Source of the DNA: Herbaspirillum sp.
Lineage (GTDB): Bacteria > Pseudomonadota > Gammaproteobacteria > Burkholderiales > Burkholderiaceae_D
Direction of reading: 5' to 3'
Length of the DNA stretch: 64,000 nt
Assembly: GCF_017744395.1 (NCBI RefSeq)
Contig: NZ_JAGIBI010000006.1
Span: 1-64,000 of the forward strand
This document shows positions 42,659-51,530 of the stretch, piece after piece (positions within the stretch are counted from its first letter, which is position 1; each line of letters begins with the position of its first letter). The notes under the pieces are model-generated. The model was not told the DNA's origin and did no database searches. It saw nothing but the letters and a program-made list of their open reading frames with translations. Position numbers and translations under genes: made by a program.

Positions 42659-42664
42659 TACAAT
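42659..42664 (+). promoter_or_regulatory. -10 element of ffs
   Basis: TACAAT ends eight bases before the predicted 5' end of the SRP RNA at 42672. A clear -35 hexamer is not seen. Confidence 0.5.
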
Positions 42665-42671
42665 TCGCCCC

Positions 42672-42767
42672 GGCGGGCCCCTGCGCATTGTGGCATGGTC
42701 AACCTGGTCAGGTCGGGAACGAAGCAGCCACAGCCATTTCCCGCAAGTGCCGCAGACAAGGCTCGCC
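42672..42767 (+). ncRNA. ffs: small signal recognition particle RNA (4.5S)
   Basis: The conserved apical domain is unmistakable: CCTGGTCAGGTCGGGAACG (42703-42721) followed by AAGCAGCCACAG, which contains the GGTCAGG and GNAA-type loop and the AAGCAGCC of the Ffh-binding asymmetric loop. The ends pair: GGCGGGCC (42672-42679) with GGCTCGCC (42760-42767). Length about 96 bases fits the small bacterial SRP RNA. With Ffh it targets nascent membrane proteins to FtsY and the translocon. A T-rich stretch follows at 42768-42778. Confidence 0.93.
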
Positions 42768-42817
42768 TCTTCCTTTTATATTCCCCCTTCTCCCAGCAGT
42801 TCATCCGCGATGCGGCT

Positions 42818-43852
42818 TCAGCCCGCTGACGCATGGCGCCGGTCGCCCAGTTTTTCTCCAAGCATGGCGGACACGCCGATGAAGGCCGGATACTCGGCCG
42901 TGATGACGTAGGTCGGGATTTTCCTGGTCAGCGCCGACATGCGTCCCTTGTTTTCGAAGCGCGCGCGAAACGGCGAGCGTTCGAAGTAATCGCCCAGGTG
43001 CAGCACGACGCCGCCGCCGATGTAGATCCCGCCCAGCGCGCCCAGCGTGACCGCCAGGTTGGCCGCCACGGTGCCGAGCATGCTGCAGAAGATGTCGACG
43101 GTTTCCTTGCACAGGCGGTCGCCTTGCAACAGGCCGAGCTCCACGATCTGTCCCGCCTTCAGTTCCTTTGCCGGCAGGCCGTCGGCGTCGAGCAGCGCCC
43201 GGTGGATCAGTTCCAGTCCGGGACCGGACACCAGCCGCTCGGCCGACAGGTGTTCATAGGTGCGCCAGCCGTAAGCCAGAATGCTTGCTTCGCGTGGATT
43301 GGCCGGGGAAAAAGACACATGGCCGCCTTCGCTGGCCAGCGGCAGCCAGCGGTTTTCGCCGCGCACCAGCCCGCCCACGCCCAGGCCGGTGCCGGCGCCG
43401 ACCACGCCGATGGGGCTGCCGGCAGCCGCCGCGCCGCCGCCGATTTGCCGCAGATCGGGCGCCTGCAATTGCGGCACCGCCATCGACAGCGCGGTGAAAT
43501 CATTGACCAGCAGCAGCGTGCCGAACCCCAGCAATTGGCGCGCGGCCTCGATCGAAAAAGCCCAGTCGTGGTTGGTCATCTTGATCTGGTCGCCTTGCAC
43601 CGGGTTGGCGATGGCGACGACCGCATGCCGCACCGGCGGATGCCCGGTTTGCCGCAGGTAGGCTTGCACGGCATCGGTGAATTCGCGGTAGTCGGCGGCG
43701 GGCAGGGTCTTGATGGCTTCAATCCGGTTCGGCCCCGGTTCCAGCGCGAAGCGCGCATTGGTGCCGCCGATGTCGGCCAGCAGGCGCGGGCCGTCGGCAT
43801 AGTCGCCGGCGCCGTGGTGGGTGGTGGGGCTGTTCTGCTGGACAGTCTGCAT
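42818..43852 (-). CDS. glk: glucokinase
   Basis: A 344-residue ATP-dependent hexokinase of the bacterial Glk family. Motifs in order: ADIGGTNARFALE phosphate loop near residue 25, VNDFTALSMAVPQL with the catalytic aspartate near 120, GAGTGLGVGGL near 155 and SEGGHVSFSP near 175. GAGGACAACGGA precedes ATG 43852; an upstream ATG at 43894 would extend the N-terminus. It converges with ffs. No sugar transporter or Entner-Doudoroff gene is adjacent. Confidence 0.93.
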   Translation of the reverse strand: MQTVQQNSPTTHHGAGDYADGPRLLADIGGTNARFALEPGPNRIEAIKTLPAADYREFTDAVQAYLRQTGHPPVRHAVVAIANPVQGDQIKMTNHDWAFSIEAARQLLGFGTLLLVNDFTALSMAVPQLQAPDLRQIGGGAAAAGSPIGVVGAGTGLGVGGLVRGENRWLPLASEGGHVSFSPANPREASILAYGWRTYEHLSAERLVSGPGLELIHRALLDADGLPAKELKAGQIVELGLLQGDRLCKETVDIFCSMLGTVAANLAVTLGALGGIYIGGGVVLHLGDYFERSPFRARFENKGRMSALTRKIPTYVITAEYPAFIGVSAMLGEKLGDRRHASAG

Positions 43853-43979
43853 TCCGTTGTCCTCATCGTTGCGGGATGGCGGGCGTTTCGCCATCCATGT
43901 CACGCCGCTATGGGCCGGAAGAGGGCCCTGCGTGTTATGAGGCCATATGCCGACGCAGGTTCCGGTTGCCGCAGGGCGT

Positions 43980-44014
43980 AAAAAAACCGGATTGCCAGCA
44001 GGAAGCAATCCGGT
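43980..44014 (-). terminator. minus-strand terminator after the TPR gene
   Basis: On the minus strand ACCGGATTGC (44014-44005) pairs with GCAATCCGGT (43995-43986) and runs into seven T residues (43986-43980). It separates the TPR protein gene from glk. Confidence 0.88.
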
Positions 44015-44030
44015 GCGATGGCGTGGCGGC

Positions 44031-45848
44031 TTATTCCCCGGCCAGGTGCTGCGATAGCGCTTCACGCATCTGCGCCACGACGCCGCTCCAGTCTCCCTGA
44101 GTATCCTGGCGGAAGATGGTGAAATTCTGGTACCAGGGCGTATCGGTGCGGTCGACCTGCCAGCGCCAGCAGCCGTTGAAGCGGTTCAGCAGCCAGACCG
44201 GCTTGCCCAGCGCGCCGGCCAGGTGGCAAACCGAGGTGTCGACGCTGATGACCAGGTCGAGGTTGGCGACCAGCGCGGCGGTTTCGGAAAAGTCGGTCAG
44301 GTGGGCGGAAAAATCGTGCACGTGGTCGCGCAGCGGGTGCGCCTGCAACTGCGCAACAGCGGCGTAGCCGACCTGCAGCGAGACGAATTCGACACCGCCC
44401 TGGCTGCGCGCCAGCTCGACGATGGGCGCCAGCTCTTGGAACGGAAGCGAGCGCATGGCGTCGATGGCGACCGCGCTGGGGTCGGTCGACGCCGTACTGC
44501 CGGACCAGGCCAGGCCCACGCGCAGGGCGCGGTTTTGCGGCAGGCGTTGGTACCATGCCGACCATTGGGCGGCATCGACGCTCAGGTAGGGCGCGCGCGG
44601 TATCTCCTCTTCGGAGAAGGTGGCGCAGGCGAGCGGCAGGCTCATCAGCGGGCAATGGAAATCGAAATTCCGGGACAACGCTGTCATGCCGGTAACCACC
44701 TCGCTGACGCCAGGCAGGTTGCGCATCAGTTGCGCCAGCTCCGGCTGCACTTCCAGGATCACCTTTGCGCCTTTGGCGGCGACTACCGGGACATAGCGCG
44801 CGAACTGCAAGGTATCGCCGAAGCCCTGTTCGGCGTGCAGCAGGATGGTTTTTCCTTGCAGCGATTCCTTGCCCAGCCACAGGGGCTGGCGGAAATTGCG
44901 CCGGAGATCCCGCATCTGGCGGGTTTCCCAGCGGGCTTCGTACTGCTGCCAGCCGTTGCGGAAATCGCCCTGGCGCAATTGCATCAGGGCTTCGTTCCAT
45001 TGCGCGGAGTTGGTGTCCGGGTTGAGCATCTGGGCCCGGCGATAGCTTTCCTTGGCCTCGTCGAAGCGGCGCAGTTCTTCCAGCGTCGAGGCGCGGTTGA
45101 ACCACAGGTCGGGGGAGGTATCGTCCAGCTCAAGGGCGCGGTCATAGGCTTGCAGCGCTTCTTGCGGGCGGTGTAGCCGGAACAGTGCGTATCCCCTGTT
45201 GGCATGGGCCTGCTGAAAGTCGGGCGCGGCGGCGATGGCGCGATCGTAGGCATCGAGCGCATCGTCGAACCGATAGAAATCCTTGTGGGCATTGCCCAGG
45301 TTGAACAGCGCCTCGATGAAGTCCGGCCGCAGCGCGACCGCGCGCTTGTAGCTCTCCTGCGCTTCGCGGAAGCGGAACTCATCGTGCATGCAATTGCCGC
45401 GTTGGAACCAGGCATCGGCGTTGTCGGGCGCCAGCGCCACGGCCTTGTCGCAATCGGCCAGCGCATCGCGGCGGCGGCCAAGCCGGCGCAGCACCTGGGC
45501 GCGCTTGATGAAGGCCTCGGCGAAATCCGGCTTGAGCGCGATGGCGCTGTCGTAGCTTTGCAGCGCATCCGCGTCGCGGCCGAGCTGTTCCAGCGCGCCG
45601 GCGTGGTCGAAATAGGTGTCCACGTGCTTCGGATTGAGCTTGATCGCTTTTTCCAACTGCGCCTGGGCGGCATCCCAGTCTTCCTGGTGCAGCTTGAGCA
45701 TGCCGTACAGGTAGTTGGCTTCGAAATGGCCGGGCGCCTTGGCCAGCGCTTTCTTGTAGAGTGCTTCGGCGGGCGCCATCTGGCCCTTCTGGTGCAGTGC
45801 CAGGGCCTGTTGCAACAGGATGGTGGCGGCATTTGCTGGTTGACGCAT
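44031..45848 (-). CDS. TPR protein with GT9/heptosyltransferase-like C-terminal domain
   Basis: A 605-residue protein. About eight to nine tetratricopeptide repeats fill residues 5-330 (for example AEALYKKALAKAPGHFEANY, ALQSYDSAIALKPDFAEAF). The C-terminal 270 residues have a GT-B-like domain: LLHAEQGFGDTLQFARYVP resembles the GDxL start of heptosyltransferase folds, and LVISVDTSVCHLAGALGKPVW matches the GT9 nucleotide-binding end. Such fusions are common in Burkholderiales and may glycosylate proteins or glycans; the substrate is unknown. The ATG at 45848 is the only good start, with a weak ribosome site. Confidence 0.8.
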   Translation of the reverse strand: MRQPANAATILLQQALALHQKGQMAPAEALYKKALAKAPGHFEANYLYGMLKLHQEDWDAAQAQLEKAIKLNPKHVDTYFDHAGALEQLGRDADALQSYDSAIALKPDFAEAFIKRAQVLRRLGRRRDALADCDKAVALAPDNADAWFQRGNCMHDEFRFREAQESYKRAVALRPDFIEALFNLGNAHKDFYRFDDALDAYDRAIAAAPDFQQAHANRGYALFRLHRPQEALQAYDRALELDDTSPDLWFNRASTLEELRRFDEAKESYRRAQMLNPDTNSAQWNEALMQLRQGDFRNGWQQYEARWETRQMRDLRRNFRQPLWLGKESLQGKTILLHAEQGFGDTLQFARYVPVVAAKGAKVILEVQPELAQLMRNLPGVSEVVTGMTALSRNFDFHCPLMSLPLACATFSEEEIPRAPYLSVDAAQWSAWYQRLPQNRALRVGLAWSGSTASTDPSAVAIDAMRSLPFQELAPIVELARSQGGVEFVSLQVGYAAVAQLQAHPLRDHVHDFSAHLTDFSETAALVANLDLVISVDTSVCHLAGALGKPVWLLNRFNGCWRWQVDRTDTPWYQNFTIFRQDTQGDWSGVVAQMREALSQHLAGE

Positions 45849-46134
45849 AGGAGTAGGGTGGGCTTGGTCTACGGCAATAAAAAAGCGGGCTGGCCGGAAA
45901 TACCCGGCGCCGCGCGTTGTGTTGCCGCAAGTGTCCCAAATTCGCCGCCTTTTATCCAGCGGATTACAGCCGGAATTGCCGCCTATATCTCCGCCAGCGG
46001 CGCCGGGGAGGTCGTCCAAGCAGCCTTGCCCCTTTTCTTTTACACTGGCGCAGGCAAGGCAGCCCCGGAATGCCATGCCGCAAGATCAAAAATGGCCGGT
46101 CGACCGGCTTACATCCACTACGGAGTCTTTCTCG

Positions 46135-46818
46135 ATGAGTTTCGCCATTCCCGCGCCTGTTCAGACCACGATCCCCGTGGTCGGCGGCGATCCTTTCCCG
46201 GTGCGCCGCATCTATTGCGTCGGCCGCAACTACGCCGCCCACGCCCGCGAAATGGGCCATGACCCGGACCGCGAACCGCCATTCTTCTTTACCAAGCCGG
46301 CCGACGCCATCGTGCCGACCGGTTCGGTGGTGCCCTATCCGGCAGCCACCAGCGACTACCACCATGAAATCGAGATGGTGGTGGCATTGGGCAAGGGCGG
46401 GCGCGATGTGCCGGTGGAAAAGGCGCTGGAACTGGTGTTCGGCTATGCCGTCGGCCTCGATATGACGCGCCGCGACATCCAGTCCGCCGCCAAGAAGATG
46501 GGCCGTCCCTGGGATATGGCCAAGGGCTTCGACCAGTCGGCCCCGTGCGCGCCGCTGCTTCCGGTGTCCCAAGCCGGCCACCCCGACAAGGGCGCGGTCT
46601 GGCTCAAGGTCAATGGCGAAGTGCGCCAGCAGGGCGACCTGTCCGACCTGATCTGGAGCGTGGCGGAAACCATTTCCTACCTGTCGGGCCTGGTCGAGCT
46701 GTGCCCTGGCGACCTGATCTACACCGGCACGCCCGAAGGCGTGGGTGCGGTGGTCAAGGGCGACAGGCTGGAAGGCCATGTCGACGGCTTGCCCGACCTT
46801 AGCATCACGATCGGCTGA
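46135..46818 (+). CDS. fumarylacetoacetate hydrolase (FAH) family protein
   Basis: A 227-residue FAH-fold enzyme. It carries IYCVGRNYAAHAREMGHD at the start, the metal-binding HHEIEMVVAL glutamates near 78-82, GYAVGLDMTRRDIQ with the third acidic ligand, KGFDQSAPCAPL and YTGTPEGVGAV. Relatives hydrolyse acylpyruvates or decarboxylate oxaloacetate. CGGAGTC precedes the ATG. Single gene, divergent from the TPR gene, and closed by the terminator at 46839. Confidence 0.9.
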   Translation: MSFAIPAPVQTTIPVVGGDPFPVRRIYCVGRNYAAHAREMGHDPDREPPFFFTKPADAIVPTGSVVPYPAATSDYHHEIEMVVALGKGGRDVPVEKALELVFGYAVGLDMTRRDIQSAAKKMGRPWDMAKGFDQSAPCAPLLPVSQAGHPDKGAVWLKVNGEVRQQGDLSDLIWSVAETISYLSGLVELCPGDLIYTGTPEGVGAVVKGDRLEGHVDGLPDLSITIG

Positions 46819-46838
46819 GTTGTCTGTCCGCCGAGTGG

Positions 46839-46879
46839 CCAAAGCGCCGCAGCCCTGTCGGGCGCGGCGCTTTGGTTTT
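46839..46879 (+). terminator. intrinsic terminator after the FAH gene
   Basis: CCAAAGCGCCGC (46839-46850) pairs with GCGGCGCTTTGG (46864-46875), and an inner GCCC/GGGC pair extends the stem over a TGTC loop. TTTTC follows. Confidence 0.8.
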
Positions 46880-46981
46880 CAAGGGAAGGGAAAATGCAAA
46901 AAACGCAACGTTTCAGGCTGTTTTTCCCGCCCTTCCCGGAAACGGACACCAAACTGTCATGAAGCCTGTTGCGATGCGGCG

Positions 46982-46987
46982 TATAAT
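46982..46987 (+). promoter_or_regulatory. -10 element of the rhlE-type gene
   Basis: A perfect TATAAT lies 243 bases before the helicase start, giving a long leader. It contains an ACGCGC/GCGCGT hairpin (47012-47029) with a CTTTTT loop. The -35 is weak. The rest of 46880-47229 shows no gene. Confidence 0.5.
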
Positions 46988-47229
46988 AGCGGTCTTCCGG
47001 GCAACACGGCCACGCGCCTTTTTGCGCGTTCATGCACGCAGATTCGATGCGGGCAGGCCCAGGTCCCGGTCAGCATAAGCATCACCCGAAGCGAGCCGCC
47101 GCGTTATCCGGCCCGGTTTCTCGTAATACTCTTCAACACTGAAAGCAATTGAACCCGTGCGCATGCACCCCATGCATCGGAGCCGTTGTACAGGCTGCCG
47201 CGGCGCTGTCGCACCGTTCGCAATAAACC

Positions 47230-48681
47230 ATGTCCGACACCACGTCCGCGTCCGCAGCACCGGCTGCACCCGCCGTCCGCTTTGATGATTTCGGCCTTTC
47301 GCCCGACATCCTGAAGGCATTGGCCGAACAAGGCTATGTCCATCCCACCCCGATCCAGGCGCAGGCGATTCCCGTCGTGCTGCAAGGGCGCGATGTGATG
47401 GGCGCGGCGCAGACCGGCACCGGCAAGACCGCCGGCTTCTCGCTGCCCATTATCCAGCGCCTGCTGGCCTACGCCAGCACCAGCGTATCGCCGGCGCGCC
47501 ACCCGGTGCGCGCGCTGATCCTGACGCCGACCCGCGAGCTGGCAGACCAGGTGGCCGACAACGTCAAGGCCTATTCGCGCTTCACGCCGCTGCGCTCCAC
47601 CGTGGTGTTCGGCGGCGTCGACATGGCGCCGCAGACCGCCGCTTTGCGCGCCGGCGTCGAGATCGTGATCGCCACTCCCGGCCGTCTGCTCGACCACGTG
47701 CAGCAAAAGACGGTGAACCTGTCGCAGACCCAGATCCTGGTGATGGACGAAGCCGACCGCATGCTCGACATGGGCTTCCTGCCCGACCTGCAGCGCATCA
47801 TCAACCTGCTGCCCAAGCAGCGCCAGAACCTGATGTTCTCGGCCACCTTCTCGCCCGAGATCAAGAAGCTGGCCGCCAGCTTCCAGAACAACCCGGTCAC
47901 CATCGAAGTCGCGCGCAGCAACGCCACCGCCGAGACCGTCACGCAAACCATCTACAAGGTCGACGAATCCGCCAAGGCCGATGCCGTCACCTACATCATC
48001 CGCGAGCGCGGCCTGAAGCAGGTGATCGTGTTCTCCAACACCAAGATCGGCGCCTCGCGCCTGGCGCGCCAGTTGGAGAAGGACGGCGTCAATGCCTCGG
48101 CCATCCACGGCGACAAGAGCCAGGCCGAGCGCATGGCGGCGCTGGAAGCCTTCAAGCAGGGGCAGATCGAAGTGCTGGTGGCGACCGACGTCGCCGCGCG
48201 CGGCCTCGACATCGCCGAATTGCCTTGCGTGATCAACTATGACCTGCCGTACAACGCCGAGGACTACGTCCACCGCATCGGCCGCACCGGCCGCGCCGGC
48301 GCATCGGGCGACGCCATCTCGCTGTTCTGCGACAAGGACGAGCGCTTGCTGGTGGATATCGAAAAGCTGATCAAGAAGAAATTCGAACGCGCGGAGCTGG
48401 TCGGCTTTGCCCCGCGCAGCCGCGAGCGCCATGAGCGTTCGGAACGCGGTGAACGTAGCGAGCGCAGCGAACGTGGAGAACGCGGTGGCCGCTCGGAGCG
48501 CAGCGAACGCAGCCGCGACGGCGCTCCGACGCCGCGCCGGGAAAAGGTCGATCCGTGGTTCCTGAAGCCGTATGAGCCGGCCGGCGCCGAAGCGGTGTCG
48601 ACCAAGCCGGAAGTGATGCCCAAATCGAACCGCCCCAAGCCCAAGGTGGCCGCGCTGCTGGGCGGCATGCCCAAGCGCTGA
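47230..48681 (+). CDS. rhlE: DEAD-box RNA helicase, RhlE type
   Basis: A 483-residue ATP-dependent RNA helicase. Motifs in order: Q motif (FDDFGLSPDILKAL, PTPIQAQAIP), I AQTGTGKT, Ia PTRELADQ, II DEADRMLDMGF, III SATF, IV VIVFSNTK, V ATDVAARGLDI and VI HRIGRTGRAG. The tail (about 395-435) is a run of Arg-Ser-Glu-Arg-like repeats, then a basic end, typical of the disordered RNA-binding tails of RhlE proteins. There is no Shine-Dalgarno before ATG 47230, and the leader is long; cold or growth control is possible. Confidence 0.93.
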   Translation: MSDTTSASAAPAAPAVRFDDFGLSPDILKALAEQGYVHPTPIQAQAIPVVLQGRDVMGAAQTGTGKTAGFSLPIIQRLLAYASTSVSPARHPVRALILTPTRELADQVADNVKAYSRFTPLRSTVVFGGVDMAPQTAALRAGVEIVIATPGRLLDHVQQKTVNLSQTQILVMDEADRMLDMGFLPDLQRIINLLPKQRQNLMFSATFSPEIKKLAASFQNNPVTIEVARSNATAETVTQTIYKVDESAKADAVTYIIRERGLKQVIVFSNTKIGASRLARQLEKDGVNASAIHGDKSQAERMAALEAFKQGQIEVLVATDVAARGLDIAELPCVINYDLPYNAEDYVHRIGRTGRAGASGDAISLFCDKDERLLVDIEKLIKKKFERAELVGFAPRSRERHERSERGERSERSERGERGGRSERSERSRDGAPTPRREKVDPWFLKPYEPAGAEAVSTKPEVMPKSNRPKPKVAALLGGMPKR

Positions 48682-48701
48682 TCCTGCCCCGGTCCAAGAC
48701 G

Positions 48702-48727
48702 AAAGCCCGCATATGCGGGCTTTTTTT
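48702..48727. terminator. terminator between rhlE and gluQRS
   Basis: A perfect inverted repeat with arms AAAGCCCGCAT (48702-48712) and ATGCGGGCTTT (48713-48723) runs into seven T residues. It serves the convergent genes on both sides, though the T-run favours rhlE. Confidence 0.88.
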
Positions 48728-48765
48728 ACGGCGTTGGGATTGATCCGGTACGCGCCAGATCTGGT

Positions 48766-49650
48766 TCAGCGGCCGCCGAAGCGGACATCCCAGGCTGCCG
48801 ACGCCAGGCTCCAGAAGCTCTCGCGGTCATGCGCCGCGCTCGTCTCCAAGCCAAGGAATGCCGCCGCCCGTTGCAACTCCTGCAACGGGCGGCCGAGGTC
48901 GATCGCCTGCGCGCCGTTCTGCTTGGAAAATTTCTCCCCCACCTCATTCATCAGCAGCGGCACATGCAGGTAACGCGGCGTCGGATAGCCCAGCAGGCCT
49001 TGCAGGTAGATCTGGCGCGCCGTCGAGTCCAGCAGGTCGGCGCCGCGCACGATGTCGGTGATGCCCTGGTCGGCATCGTCCACCACCACCGCCAGCTGGT
49101 ACGCCCAGAAGCCGTCGGCGCGCTGCAGCACGAAGTCGCCGACTTCGCTGGCCAGGTGTTGCTGCTGCGGCCCCAGCCAGCGGTCGTCGAAGCGCACCAG
49201 TTCTCCCGGCATGCCGGCATCGGGTACGCGCAGGCGCAGCGTGCGCGCGGTCTTGCCGGGGGCCAGGCCGTGGCGGCAGGTGCCGGGGTAGATGGCGGCG
49301 CCGTCGCTGGCGATGCCGGTGCGCGAATCGGCGATTTCCTTGCGGCTGCAGCCGCAGGGATAGGCATGTGTTCCCAATTGCTCGCGTGCCACCTGGTAAC
49401 GGGCCTTGCGCCGGCTTTGCACCAGCACCGGGCCGTCCGAGTGCATGTCCAGCGCCGCCAGCGTTGCCACGATGCCGTCGGCGGCGCCGGGCACGGTGCG
49501 GGTTTCGTCGATGTCTTCGATGCGCACCAGCCAGCGGCCCTCATGCACGCGCGCATCCAGGAAGCTGGCCAGGGCCGCCACCAGCGACCCCGCATGCAGC
49601 GGGCCGGACGGCGAGGGGGCGAAGCGGCCGGTGTAAGCGTTGCGGTTCAT
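48766..49650 (-). CDS. gluQRS: glutamyl-Q tRNA(Asp) synthetase
   Basis: A 294-residue GluRS paralogue without an anticodon-binding domain. It attaches glutamate to queuosine in the anticodon of tRNA-Asp. The HIGH-like motif is [18 protein letters not shown] near residues 10-27; the zinc site is PCGCSRKE and YPGTCRHG; the KMSKS-like motif is KFSKQNGAQ near 245. GGGAGGAACGC precedes ATG 49650. The start overlaps the stop of the LysR gene (49647-49650), so the two are translationally coupled. Confidence 0.94.
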   Translation of the reverse strand: MNRNAYTGRFAPSPSGPLHAGSLVAALASFLDARVHEGRWLVRIEDIDETRTVPGAADGIVATLAALDMHSDGPVLVQSRRKARYQVAREQLGTHAYPCGCSRKEIADSRTGIASDGAAIYPGTCRHGLAPGKTARTLRLRVPDAGMPGELVRFDDRWLGPQQQHLASEVGDFVLQRADGFWAYQLAVVVDDADQGITDIVRGADLLDSTARQIYLQGLLGYPTPRYLHVPLLMNEVGEKFSKQNGAQAIDLGRPLQELQRAAAFLGLETSAAHDRESFWSLASAAWDVRFGGR

Positions 49651-50585
49651 GCGTTCCTCCCGGGTACGACCTCTCCCAGCAGCGAGCGTTGCACCTCCGG
49701 CCGCGCCAGGTGCTGGATGAACCACTTGAGCGATTTGCCCTGTTCCGCCTTGGGCCAGGCGACCATGAAATTGTCGTTGGGTTTGGCCGCCAGCGTCTGC
49801 TTCTCGACCAGCGCGCCGCTGGCCAGGTAAGGCGCGGCCCAGATACGCGGCAGATGGCCGCAGCCAAGCCCGGCCAGTTGCGCCTCCAGCTTGTCGGCCA
49901 CGGTGGCCACCGTCAGCGTCTCCTGGCCGGACAGCAGGCCCATGGTCAGCGTCGGCAGCGACTGGCTGTTGTCGCCTACCGCCACCGCCCGATGGCTGCG
50001 CACCAGTTCGGCCGGCAGCGGTTCTTCTGCCGCGGCCAGCGGATGCTGCGGGGCGACGGCAAAGACCCAATCCACCATGCCCAGCTCATGCATCTGGAAG
50101 CGCCCGCTGGTGCGCACGATTTCCGGCCCGTCCAGCGTCACGCCGATGACCAGGTCGGCGCGGCCCTCGATCAGCTTTTCCCAGGCGCCGGTCAGCACGC
50201 CCGGCGTGAAGCGCAAGCGGGTGCCGGACTGTTCTCGGTCGAAGGCCTCGATGATGGGCAGCATCTTGGAAAACGGAATCAGGCTGTTGAGCACGATGTG
50301 CAATTCAGTCTCGCGCCCGGTGGCGGTGCGTTTGACGCGCTGCTCCAGGTCGTTGGCGGCCAGCAGCAGGTGGCGGCCTTCCTGCAGCAATTGCTGGCCG
50401 GCCGGGGTCAGTTGGGCGCGGTGGCCGCGACGGTCGAACAGCAGGACGTCGAGGTCGTCTTCCAGCTTGCGCACGCTGTAGGTCAGCGCCGAAGGCACGC
50501 GATCCAGCGCCAGCGCGGCGGCGGCGAAGCTGCCCTTGCGGTCGATCATGTCGAGGATCAGCAGGGATTCCAGGGTCAGGTTCAA
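49647..50585 (-). CDS. yhaJ: LysR-family regulator, YhaJ-like
   Basis: A 312-residue LysR-type regulator. The helix-turn-helix ([29 protein letters not shown] in parts, residues 8-38) and the periplasmic-binding-like effector domain (90-300) align well with E. coli YhaJ, including [11 protein letters not shown] and LAGAWEKL-type segments (here [18 protein letters not shown]). The start is TTG 50585, with GAGGCGTCC upstream. It is divergent from a YhaK-like pirin, the same neighbour as in E. coli, where YhaJ responds to quinol-like or aromatic compounds. The regulon here is inferred. Confidence 0.88.
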   Translation of the reverse strand: MNLTLESLLILDMIDRKGSFAAAALALDRVPSALTYSVRKLEDDLDVLLFDRRGHRAQLTPAGQQLLQEGRHLLLAANDLEQRVKRTATGRETELHIVLNSLIPFSKMLPIIEAFDREQSGTRLRFTPGVLTGAWEKLIEGRADLVIGVTLDGPEIVRTSGRFQMHELGMVDWVFAVAPQHPLAAAEEPLPAELVRSHRAVAVGDNSQSLPTLTMGLLSGQETLTVATVADKLEAQLAGLGCGHLPRIWAAPYLASGALVEKQTLAAKPNDNFMVAWPKAEQGKSLKWFIQHLARPEVQRSLLGEVVPGRNA

Positions 50586-50672
50586 AAGGACGCCTCGTGA
50601 TGTTCTATCTTGTTTAAATTATTTGAATGAGCTGTATGAATTTTAGGCCTTATGCCGGAAAAAGATAGTGTC

Positions 50673-50678
50673 TATAGT
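50673..50678 (+). promoter_or_regulatory. -10-like element for the pirin gene
   Basis: TATAGT lies 71 bases before the pirin start in the AT-rich LysR/pirin divergent region. The -35 is weak (TTATGC at 50650). Confidence 0.4.
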
Positions 50679-50696
50679 GGCTACATCGACAAACAA

Positions 50697-50726
50697 TTTG
50701 TATGAATCAATTCCGAGGCATACAAA
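50697..50726. promoter_or_regulatory. inverted repeat TTTGTATG/CATACAAA before the pirin gene
   Basis: TTTGTATG (50697-50704) and CATACAAA (50719-50726) are perfect inverted arms with 14 bases between. The site is between the -10-like box and the ribosome site of the pirin gene, so it could be a LysR-type binding site or an RNA stem in the leader. Confidence 0.5.
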
Positions 50727-50748
50727 ATTCATTGAAAGGGGTGTTGTC

Positions 50749-51450
50749 ATGATGCAACTGCGCAAAGCAAACGATCGTGGACACGCCAACCATGGTTGGC
50801 TGGATTCGTATCACAGCTTTTCCTTCGCCGACTATTACGACCCGCAGCACATGGGCTTCGGCCCGCTGCGCGTGATCAACGAAGACCGCGTGGCCGCCGG
50901 CCAGGGCTTCGGTACCCACGGCCACCGCGACATGGAGATCATCTCCTACGTGCTGGAAGGCGAACTGGCCCACAAGGACAGCATGGGCAACGGCAGCGTG
51001 ATCCGTCCCGGCGACGTCCAGCGCATGAGCGCCGGCACCGGCGTGCGCCACTCCGAGTACAACCACTCGAAGGACGGCACCACGCACTTCCTGCAGATCT
51101 GGATCATGCCGGAGCGCGCCAACGCCGAGCCGGGCTACCAGGAGGCGCATTTCTCGGCTGCCGACAAGGATGGCCGCCTGCGTCTGGTCGTTTCCAAGGA
51201 CGGCCGCGACGGTTCGGTCAGCATGAACCAGGATGCGTCGCTGTACGCCGGCCTGTTCGACGGCGAGCAGCACGCCAGCTATGCGCTGCCGGCAGGGCGC
51301 CTGGGTTATGTGCACGTGGCGCGCGGCAAGGTGAGCGTCAACGGCCAGGCGCTGGAAGCCGGCGACGCGCTCAAGCTGGCTGAAGTCGACAAGCTGGAAA
51401 TCAGCGGCGGCGACAAGGCCGAAGTGCTACTGTTCGACCTGCCGCGTTAA
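50749..51450 (+). CDS. yhaK: pirin family protein, YhaK-like
   Basis: A 233-residue bicupin. The N-terminal cupin carries the metal-site histidines in GFGTHGHRDMEIISYVLEGEL (quoted as FGTHGHRDMEIISYVL) and GVRHSEYN; the C-terminal cupin is degenerate (YVHVARGKVSVNG). Start MMQLRKANDRGHANHGWLDS and overall length match E. coli YhaK. GAAAGGGG precedes ATG 50749; a second ATG follows at once. Pirins may be quercetinase-like or redox-sensing. Likely controlled by the divergent YhaJ-like regulator. Confidence 0.88.
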   Translation: MMQLRKANDRGHANHGWLDSYHSFSFADYYDPQHMGFGPLRVINEDRVAAGQGFGTHGHRDMEIISYVLEGELAHKDSMGNGSVIRPGDVQRMSAGTGVRHSEYNHSKDGTTHFLQIWIMPERANAEPGYQEAHFSAADKDGRLRLVVSKDGRDGSVSMNQDASLYAGLFDGEQHASYALPAGRLGYVHVARGKVSVNGQALEAGDALKLAEVDKLEISGGDKAEVLLFDLPR

Positions 51451-51464
51451 GTTTTTTGCAGTAC

Positions 51465-51495
51465 CCGCCGGAGCCGATCACCCGGCGGTTTTTTT
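51465..51495 (+). terminator. terminator between pirin and flavoprotein genes
   Basis: CCGCCGG (51465-51471) and CCGGCGG (51482-51488) form a seven-base stem followed by seven T residues. Confidence 0.7.
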
Positions 51496-51530
51496 GAAGC
51501 AAGCAAACTCCCACTCGAGAAGGAAACATC

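Noticed and set aside
48421-48530. Repetitive sequence in the rhlE gene that looked like a short tandem repeat array
   Set aside because: It encodes the Arg-Ser-Glu-Arg tail in frame and is irregular; it is a low-complexity protein region, not a CRISPR or VNTR.
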